This document shows, in pieces, positions 57,207 to 64,000 of a stretch of 64,000 bases of DNA. The position numbers and the translations under genes are program-made. Below the pieces are notes generated by a model, which made no database searches, was not told the DNA's origin, and saw only the letters and a list, made by a program, of their open reading frames with translations. This DNA is from Parastagonospora avenae f. sp. tritici 18332-5 (taxonomy: Eukaryota; Ascomycota; Dothideomycetes; Pleosporales; Phaeosphaeriaceae): contig JAFJTR010000013.1 in assembly GCA_022559985.1 (NCBI GenBank), positions 186,001 to 250,000 of the forward strand, written 5' to 3'. Numbering within the stretch: position 1 is the stretch's first letter; every line of letters starts with the position of its first letter.

Positions 57207-57592
57207 GAGCAGGACGGTTTCCAGGGGAAGATCTGTTGGTTTCTAGTGAATACGGAGTCACGCCGCATTGGTGGAGTATTTTGCTGATCATAATCATGGG
57301 CGGGCGTTCGAGCGCAACATTTTCAGGGGCTAATTCATAGAATCATTCTAGAAGTCTAGTGCGTCATTTCCAAATAAAGAGATCTCGAAACCTTAAGTCG
57401 GGCCATTTGTGGCGTAATTACGCCTGCAGCGCCGGAACAAAGTTAGTTGGTGAACAACGCCTGCGCAAGCGCATCGTTGACACCGACCGTTATTTCAGCT
57501 CAAGCAAAGGCGCGAAACTCCTGTTTCCGTTAAGGATTAATACAAGAACGTCCGTCGATCCCTTCCCCGGCCAATTCGACATCTATTTCATC
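57207..57592. other. spacer between dehydrogenase and deacetylase
   Basis: 386 bases. The frame of the deacetylase stays open back to 57359 without a good start or signal peptide. A missing short first exon encoding a secretion signal could lie here, but I could not identify it. Confidence 0.35.
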
Positions 57593-58739
57593 ATGAGTAC
57601 TGCGCTAGGCGTCTGGACGCCATTGAGCAACCCGGTGCCCGCTTTTGACCCATTCTACTACACTCCCTTGGGAGACATTTGCCCAATAGTGCAGCCACTG
57701 CTTCGCGTGGACAACCTCTGTGGAAGATGTGGTCCAGGAACTAACAGAAATTCCTGTGCGTATTGCTGCTCGACGGATGTACGTAGTCATGCGACTATTC
57801 TATCGACCGATCTCTAATCGAACAGGGATACCACATTGCAAATCCAGATTCCGGATTTTGCGTACCTGGGTACAGCAATGCATGCGATATCACACGATGG
57901 CCCCCAGGATTCAACACATCAGCCACTCCGCGGCCAAAATTCGGGAATGTTCCCTACGGACAGCTTTTCAAGAGCTGTACCGTGGAGGGCACACTGGCGC
58001 TCACGTATGATGACGGTCCTTGGATATACACCGCGGAGTTGCTGGATATCCTGAAGGCCAACGACGTTAAGGCAACTTTCTTCATCAGGACTGTCAATTT
58101 GTACAGAGACCTCGTCAAACACGACAGCGAGAGGTTTCCAGCTCTTATTAGAAGGATGTACAATGAAGGCCACCAAATTGCGGGACATACTTGGAGCCAC
58201 ATGGATCTGTCCAAAAAGCTCAACTCGCAACAACGCAAAGACGAGATGATAAAAGCAGAAATGGCGCTGAACGATGTTTTGGGCTTTATTCCGACATACA
58301 TGCGCCCACCCTTCAATAGCTGCACGAAGGAAACTGGCTGCTGGGACGACATGGATGAGCTGGGTTACCATATAGTGAGTGCACAAGAAAGTTCCGCGCT
58401 AAGAAACTGGAGTAGATACTAACTCTGTTGTCAAAGTGTTCAAACGATATCGACGGCAGAGACTGGCAAGGGAATGCCACATATGCGGAAGAACAGTTTC
58501 TTGAGAAAATTCAAAGGAAAAACATCCATGGGACCCGGGCCTGGATGAGCTTATCACACGATACGCAGAAGATGACGGTACAGCGTCTTACCCAATTCTA
58601 TATTGACAAAGCAAGGAAACATGGATACAAGTTGGTGACAGCAGGCGAGTGCTTAAACGATCCAGAAGAATTTTGGTATCGCGATACTTTAACAGGTGGA
58701 CCGATGTACGACCTGCCCCCAAAAGGATCTTTAACATAA
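57593..58739 (+). CDS. NodB-type polysaccharide (chitin) deacetylase with Cys-rich N-terminal region
   Basis: Metal-dependent carbohydrate esterase family 4 enzyme that removes N-acetyl groups from amino-polysaccharides. Exons 57593-57778, 57826-58374 and 58437-58739, all in phase, give 345 residues. The N-terminal ~85 residues have eight or more cysteines (LCGRCGPGTNRNSCAYCCSTDG, GFCVPG), suggesting a CBM18-like chitin-binding module, though the spacing is not canonical. The NodB domain is complete: TYDDGP (D124, D125), HTWSH (H183, H187), RPPF (222-225), a DGRDW segment and SLSHD (H286). I see no signal peptide at ATG 57593, so a secretion exon may be missed. It follows the sugar dehydrogenase on the same strand. 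Confidence 0.88.
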
Positions 58740-59359
58740 GATTGAACACGAAACGAATGTCGTTCTTCTCGACGTAAAAAAAACCAACGCTGCATCCTTG
58801 TACAGAAACTGCCTGTCCGGACAACTGACAGGTTCACTGCTCATCTTTTCAGGATCCATTGTTGTAAAGTTGCCGCATTGGCTTCGCGCGGACAAGGCAG
58901 CCTGGCAAGGCCTAGAACCTAGTTCAAGGTGAACGCCTCCCGAGGTTTGAACCTAGGGCGGGCAGCCAGGGGCGGTCCGTCCGCCTCCCAAACGTTGGAA
59001 GGAGTTCAGGAACCCAAGGCCGAGTCGTGGGAACTCTCTTTCGCATCTTATCTGCATTAAAATAGCCCCAATTACAAACCCACCTCACCCAATATTCGCA
59101 AGGCGCAGACCGCGCCGCACCTCGCATGAGAGGCTGTGTTCCACATTTTACGCCCGGCGCAAGGCCTCAAGCTAACCAACCAATCAGCGCGCCCCTCACG
59201 GCGCATTCAGCCTCTGCAAGGTTGTGTTTACGCGCCCGGGAATTTAGCAACGCGATGCTGAAGATGCGGCCCCATGTCTGGGCCTGCGGCGCGGGCATGT
59301 ATATACTGTGAGATACCGTTTGTGTTGCGGGAAATATAATCTGCAGAAAGTGAAATACT
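58740..59359. other. spacer with a small imperfect inverted repeat and a TATA box
   Basis: At about 58909-58955 an AACCTAGTTCAAGG arm faces GTTTGAACCTAGG. TATATA at 59300-59305 lies about 55 bases before the next ATG. Some pieces are GC-rich (58950-59250). No gene recognised. Confidence 0.4.
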
Positions 59360-60230
59360 ATGAGTCCTGCGGATATGGCGGATGCACCGCAAGTCGTACC
59401 CCGGACGGACTACCCGGAGACGTCGTGGAAGTACGAGGCTGCTGTTCCAGAGTATCACGATAAATCGGCGCCGACCTATACGCAGACGGCTTACGTGCAG
59501 GAGGAAGCGCCTAGGAAGGATACCAGGATACTGGGACTGAGGCGCCGGACTTTTTGGATTATCGTTGTACTTGCGATTGTGGTGATTGGGGGAGGAGTTG
59601 TGGGCGCGAGTGTGGGAGGAACACTGGCTGTGAAGAGATCAGGGTATGCGATAAAAGAACTGGATCTGGAGGTGTATTTACTCATTGCAAAGCAGGAACA
59701 AATCTGAGCCAGATGCCGAATTGCTGAAGGCATCGCCGTCGCCTTCACCATCGGCGTCACCATCCCCGGTGCAATCAGAAAGCGCTTCATCAATCAATGC
59801 ATTAACTGCGTCGCCCACGCAACCAGTCAACGTTGCATCGGCCTCAAGCACCGTCCCAGCAGTCGCATACGTGCCTCTAGACTTCACCCAAGTCAACACC
59901 ATCAACATCGAGTGTCCGCCCAATGTATACGTCTCGGGTCAAGCATGGGGCAAAAATTACCGTTACACCTGCGAGAAGCGGAGGAGCGTAGGAATCGGTG
60001 GAATCGACGTTTCTTCATTCACGGCATATACATTCCAACAGTGCGTCGACGCGTGCAGCCAATGGAACGAAATGTCAACAAGTACGACGCCATGCAAAGC
60101 AGTGGTGATAGCGTCGGATTTGATGAGTCGACGCGGTACGGGAAATGGCGCGAACTGTTGGCTGAAGAGCTCGAGTGATTCGGACGATAAGGAGATGCCG
60201 TTGATGAACTCCTTTACGCTGATACAATGA
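59360..60230 (+). CDS. type II membrane protein with a PAN/Apple-like extracellular domain
   Basis: Exons 59360-59643 and 59696-60230, with an in-phase 52-base intron, give 272 residues. Residues 1-65 are a hydrophilic tail, then one membrane helix (FWIIVVLAIVVIGGGVVGASVGGTLAV), so no cleaved signal is needed. A Ser/Pro/Ala-rich stalk (SPSPSPSASPSP) leads to a cysteine domain of ~100 residues: CPPNVYVSG, YRYTCEKR, QQCVDACSQ, CKAVVIASDL and NCWLK. The spacing resembles that in the third repeat of the protein at 33559. A wall- or glycan-binding role is plausible. It starts 621 bases after the deacetylase on the same strand and may belong to that locus, which is inference. Confidence 0.85.
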
Positions 60231-60734
60231 CGTTATTGAAGAGAAGGACGAGGGTGTAGGTGGTATGCATGTTTGGAACATAATTGAATAGAGTTGCCCT
60301 GCCCAACTTTAAATTATAGGTAGCCCACACTGGTGTTGTCGAATTGTTTTGGAGACCCAGAATGTCGGTATGCTGTGTCGCCGAGATACAGCAAATGAAA
60401 CGACGTAGGCATATGCTCGAAGAGCCAAGCCACCTCAGGGCAATGTGATGCAAAGTATTTGCAGGGGAGGTTTTGGTACCCGCCTAACCAGCGGTAGATG
60501 AAGCCAGCCATGGGACGCTTCTCTCAATGAGACTACGACCATAGTTTCACAAAGCGCTACTACGCCTCGAGCCCCTTTTATAGCACTCCATGCATGTCTA
60601 GATCAAACGTATAATACATGAGAGAGTGGCAGCTTCGAGTGGTGCAACCGTACTGGAAACGTGCTATTCAAACAATGTCCTCGAGTGATCGTAGTCCTGG
60701 TCAAACCTGTGCTAAACTGAAGCCGGAGCGCATC
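60231..60734. other. no recognisable gene
   Basis: About 500 bases between the membrane protein stop and the BTB gene start; only short frames. Confidence 0.45.
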
Positions 60735-61392
60735 ATGCATGACGAAAGTAAGCTAAGAGCGCTCTTGGGGCGTAGATAAGCCATTTACTAACAGTCCTTA
60801 GTGTCTTCGAAGGTGCGATGATCGCGGTGAAGCTGGGGAAGACGCAGCGGGAAGCCCATGTTCATCGAAGACTGCTCCGGTCTCGGTCACCGTATTTCTG
60901 CAGCATTCTTGAAGACCGAAATGTCAAGACGTCGAGGGTAACTCTTTACGACATAGAGGCGGATGTGTTCTTCGCGATTTTTTCGTGGCTCTACGCAGAC
61001 TGCTTCGTTCCACCGCGGCACGATGACTGGCTGAGTCTGTGCAAACTATGGCTTGCCGCCGAGAGGTTCCAGGTAATTCGCATCGGCAGGAGCTATATAT
61101 GACTTTCAAGACTGACTGTACGCGTAAGGTTCCAGCATTGCAAAACAAAGTCTTCGAGGTATTCAGTTGCCGTCTGTATCAAAGAGAAGTCGATGGGCTG
61201 GATCTCGAAATATTCCATTATGTGTACGACAACACTGGACCAGGATCGATGCTTCGGAAAGTTTTTGCTCACATCGCCTTGTCGTATGGGAGGCAAGATG
61301 TGTTTGCGCAGATGAGGAAAGATATGCCGCCAGTATTCCATGCGGACTATGCGGCGCAACATGCCGACCGCGCACAGAAATGGGAGGAATAG
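60735..61392 (+). CDS. small BTB/POZ-domain protein
   Basis: Exons 60735-60747, 60795-61072 and 61129-61392 give 184 residues. The first exon is 13 bases and was found because the TACTAACAG acceptor at 60794 restores phase: MHDEILSVFEGAMIAVKLG. The BTB fold is recognisable: AHVHRRLLRSRSPYF, the YDIEADVFFAIFSWLYADCF segment, and AAERFQVPALQNKVFEVF entering a short BACK-like helix. This family is expanded in Pezizomycotina, where most members have no known role; some are adaptors for Cul3 ubiquitin ligase. It converges with the gene at 61684. Confidence 0.86.
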
Positions 61393-61683
61393 GTCTCGAT
61401 TGACGACTGGGACCTTACTGGGTTTCTCCTTCCAGAATTCGTTGTTACGCAAGGCGAGGATTCAGCAGAAGTCGAGACAGATACAGAGCAGGATCGCAGG
61501 AATTGGGAGAGACACGATGGTCCTGTGGATGAGAGAGACTTCAAAAGAAAGAGGACAAGGGAATAGTTATTATTGGGTCTTCCAAAACTTCTTTCAGCCA
61601 GATAGACATTGCCATGGGTGCGTGAAGGCGTAGAGCATTGACCCGGAAGTTGAGGGCATTTCCGTAAAGACATTCGATATTGG

Positions 61684-62997
61684 TTAAGCTTCCGCAGCAT
61701 TTCGTACTTTCGCAAGTTGTCTTGCCAATTCTCTGAGCTTCACTTCTACGCTCGCGAGAGTTGATGTCTGTGGTGATGCTCCATTCGCTTCAGCTCTTCT
61801 TAGAATTTGCCGCGCTTGGTGTAGTTCACGTTGGCAGTCGGAGAGTCGAGTGAGCTGCTCTGATGCTGATAGTGTACTGCTGTTTTCAAGCTCGCTGGTC
61901 GTATCCATGTCCCAGTCCTCATCGTCGTTACTTTTACCCAGAAGCAGCGTGCTGATCCAGAGGCCAACATGGCCACGGAGATGTAGTAGACTAGCTTGCT
62001 TATCGAATGGTGGCGAAGCGGTGAGCTGATCAAGTCGTTCAGCGATTTCCCTTGCTCTAGCTAGCTCCTCGTTCCGGATAGCTTCCTCTTGCGCACGATC
62101 TTCGCCAGATCGACGTGTATCGCTGCCTATGCTGTCGTTTGACACACTGCGTGATCGCGGCCGTCTCTCCTGGTTTCTCGTTCTAGTCTGTTTGCTCTTC
62201 TCGCAAACTTCGTAGACCCAAAGTGAGAACATGGCTGGATAGAAGGTCCTCTCGTCAACGGCGTGAGGGGTAAGCTTGCGATATGGAAACTGGATGATGA
62301 AGCGTTCATAGTACTCTCTTGCTAGATCGAACCCTTCCTCGGAGAACATGTCCTGCTTTTTGGGTTGCTCATCTGTATTTGACATGTCGTTGCTGTCTGT
62401 GATACTATTGGGTGCTTTCCGGAGCAATATCTCGGCACCAATCCCCCAGCGTCCGTGGTTACGTGGATCGACAGGGTGACCTCCAGCAACGTGGGTCCGC
62501 AAAAGCATGCCCCACGCTCTTCCTGCGCGCTCATAATCACCTTCAAGCAAGCAACGGTGCATCAGAGTCGAAAGGACGTTGAGGTGAGTCTTCCTGAGTG
62601 AGGTCGCTTCATTTCGCTTATTTGTGGGTCTGTTCTTATACAGGGCATCAACGGCGTACAGACGCGCTGGCAGTTTCGCAATTTCTTCCTGTATTTGACT
62701 TACTCCATACCGTCCTTCAGTAGCCTTGACAGGCGCATGTGGAAATGGCGAAGGAGGCACATCGGACCCATCGTCAGGCAAAAGACCTGCGACACGCAGC
62801 TGAGCTATCTCTGTGGACGCATGTGAGGCGTATGATTGGGCTCTCGAAGCGGAATTTGAAGTCGCCTCAGGCTCAGGACTGGATGAGTCATCGGATGCGT
62901 CTCCACGCCTGCGCTTCCTGAGTCTCCGGTACTGGTTCTCGCGTAGGGTGTGAGTTGTTTGCTGATTGCTGTTCAGCTGCGTGGTGAAGTATTGCAT
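61684..62997 (-). CDS. probable RNA polymerase I initiation factor, RRN11-like
   Basis: A single exon of 437 residues. The N-terminus has a basic stretch (RRLRKRRRGD) followed by an acidic Ser-rich segment. The core resembles RRN11/TAF1A core-factor proteins in having helical tetratricopeptide-like repeats: LNVLSTLMHRCLLEGDYERAGRAWGMLLR, RWGIGAEILLR, and LAREYYERFIIQFPYRK. A charged Glu/Arg-rich helix (EEAIRNEELARAREIAERL) and a C-terminal coiled coil follow. I assign it from this pattern and overall length, so the function is tentative. The plus-strand gene at 63356 is divergent, 358 bases away. Confidence 0.7.
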   Translation of the reverse strand: MQYFTTQLNSNQQTTHTLRENQYRRLRKRRRGDASDDSSSPEPEATSNSASRAQSYASHASTEIAQLRVAGLLPDDGSDVPPSPFPHAPVKATEGRYGVSQIQEEIAKLPARLYAVDALYKNRPTNKRNEATSLRKTHLNVLSTLMHRCLLEGDYERAGRAWGMLLRTHVAGGHPVDPRNHGRWGIGAEILLRKAPNSITDSNDMSNTDEQPKKQDMFSEEGFDLAREYYERFIIQFPYRKLTPHAVDERTFYPAMFSLWVYEVCEKSKQTRTRNQERRPRSRSVSNDSIGSDTRRSGEDRAQEEAIRNEELARAREIAERLDQLTASPPFDKQASLLHLRGHVGLWISTLLLGKSNDDEDWDMDTTSELENSSTLSASEQLTRLSDCQRELHQARQILRRAEANGASPQTSTLASVEVKLRELARQLAKVRNAAEA

Positions 62998-63355
62998 GGC
63001 CGGCTATAGCAGAAGTCCTCGACGGCGCGCTGATGTCGAATAGTTCCCTCGAAATCTCTCGATGAGTCATCAACAGGCATTGCACTGGCGGTGATCGTGC
63101 TCCGGGCAGCACGTGCTGTGCGTTTTTTGTAGTCTGGTGTTTCACCGTCAAGTACAGGCAGGCCGTTGTAAAGTGCAAGGCTTGTTCTAGATGGCGTTAG
63201 CGTCATTCCTAAACAGGTTGGCTCGGCAAGCGCGACATGCATCACTGCCGCCGACTTCACCACTCTGGCCGCCAGCCTTCAACGCTCCTACACTCCCTTT
63301 CCTTTACCACCTATTCTTCTCGAGGCGCTCCTTCCTTGCAGAAGGCCCTCACGAT

Positions 63356-64000
63356 ATGGGGCAGGTTAACTCGACCGAAGGCGCCTCGGACCCGCGTCTC
63401 CGCCGAATAGCCCGGCCGACATCATGGGCGCCTTCGCTGCTGAATCGCACGCCTCACGCTGAGAGTGACCATGTACCCGAGCTGGTGAATATAGCGCATG
63501 GCCGTTCGAGCCCAGCTTCGCCACGAAGAAACCCTCTACGTCGCCTGTCTTCGCTGTATGGGCGGCAAGATGCTGGCTCATCAAGCCGCAATGACACGCC
63601 GCCCACCCGTCCCCGGACCAGACTATCGCGGGCACGCTCGTCCCTAAGCTCCATGACCGATTTCCTGCACAGTCGACCCTCTCTTAGCTCACGCAGGACA
63701 GAGCCGACTTACCATGTTGGTGCACACGCAAGCGGCTCCGACCCGCGATCTGCCCTGAGACACAGCACCAGTGACAACGGGTCCTTCCTCCCGAGGGTGC
63801 AGATACCCGAGCTCGAGCTTGATTTTGATGGTCTCCTGCACAGTACCTCGAGCGCAGAGCGTCCGGAAACGCATCGACCGCGACCGATGGGGCCTCTGAG
63901 TCCACTGCGACGAGATGGAAGGGCGCTGTCCATGATCCCCTCGCAGCGGCGGCTACGCAACATGATAAGCCCTTCACGAAGGCGGCGGTCGATATGGGGT
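63356..64000 (+). CDS. 5' part of a gene running off the right edge, N-myristoylation-like start
   Basis: From ATG 63356 the frame is open for 215 codons to the window end, so the gene is partial. It starts MGQVNSTE, fitting the N-myristoylation consensus (Gly2, Ser6). The visible part is rich in Ser, Arg and Pro and looks disordered: PRRNPLRRLSSLYG, PRTRLSRARSSLSSMTD, VQIPELELDFDGLLHS, SPSRRRRSIWG. Fungal RING-finger ubiquitin ligases can begin in this way, but the domain would lie beyond the edge, so no function is claimed. There are no introns in the visible part. Confidence 0.75.
   Translation, partial: MGQVNSTEGASDPRLRRIARPTSWAPSLLNRTPHAESDHVPELVNIAHGRSSPASPRRNPLRRLSSLYGRQDAGSSSRNDTPPTRPRTRLSRARSSLSSMTDFLHSRPSLSSRRTEPTYHVGAHASGSDPRSALRHSTSDNGSFLPRVQIPELELDFDGLLHSTSSAERPETHRPRPMGPLSPLRRDGRALSMIPSQRRLRNMISPSRRRRSIWG

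Noticed and set aside
58921..58960. tRNA-like GGTTTGAACC sequence
   Set aside because: It resembles a T-arm but no acceptor, D-arm or anticodon arm can be folded around it.

Overview
The window reads as nuclear chromosomal DNA of a filamentous ascomycete (Pezizomycotina; a Dothideomycete is my inference). Most genes are broken by very short introns of about 45-65 bases with GTAAGT-like donors, CTAAC/CTGAC branch sites and YAG acceptors. The genes lie on both strands without operons, and the gene content is eukaryotic: cyclophilin, TIM23, NOG1, an ArfGAP, GH47 mannosidase and an RNA polymerase I factor candidate. I saw no transposon, rRNA gene, convincing tRNA gene or CRISPR array. Gene models were built by hand from reading frames, splice signals and family motifs, so exon joins are inferences unless stated.

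Layout. 1-5 kb: a cyclophilin with a GC-AG intron, then two damaged or uncertain coding stretches. 5-14 kb: a cytochrome P450, an FAD monooxygenase, an NmrA-like protein and a DUF1772 (anthrone-oxygenase-like) membrane protein, a possible small metabolic group without a backbone enzyme. 14-31 kb: a large presumptive mitochondrial protein, an amino-acid permease, a GNAT acetyltransferase, a conserved unknown, a short-chain dehydrogenase, a RanBP2-type zinc-finger protein and a GH47 mannosidase. 31-38 kb: URA5 and TIM23 (divergent), a 62-codon ORF overlapping the TIM23 stop by ATGA, a PAN/Apple-like membrane protein, and NOG1 with a 22-base exon. 39-52 kb: a DUF1989 protein, GLO3-type ArfGAP, methylenetetrahydrofolate reductase, a triosephosphate-isomerase paralogue, a 2.9-kb gene-poor stretch, and a GPR1/FUN34/YaaH acetate transporter.

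52-64 kb: a nitroreductase, then the most interesting locus. It holds a chitin-synthase-like GT2 glycosyltransferase, a divergently transcribed NDP-sugar 6-dehydrogenase of the UDP-N-acetylhexosamine type, and a NodB polysaccharide deacetylase with a cysteine-rich N-terminal region. Together these could make the activated sugar, polymerise it and deacetylate the polymer, so I propose a surface or extracellular acidic amino-polysaccharide pathway. A second PAN/Apple-like membrane protein follows, then a BTB protein, a probable RRN11 family protein, and a gene running off the right edge that begins with an N-myristoylation-like sequence.
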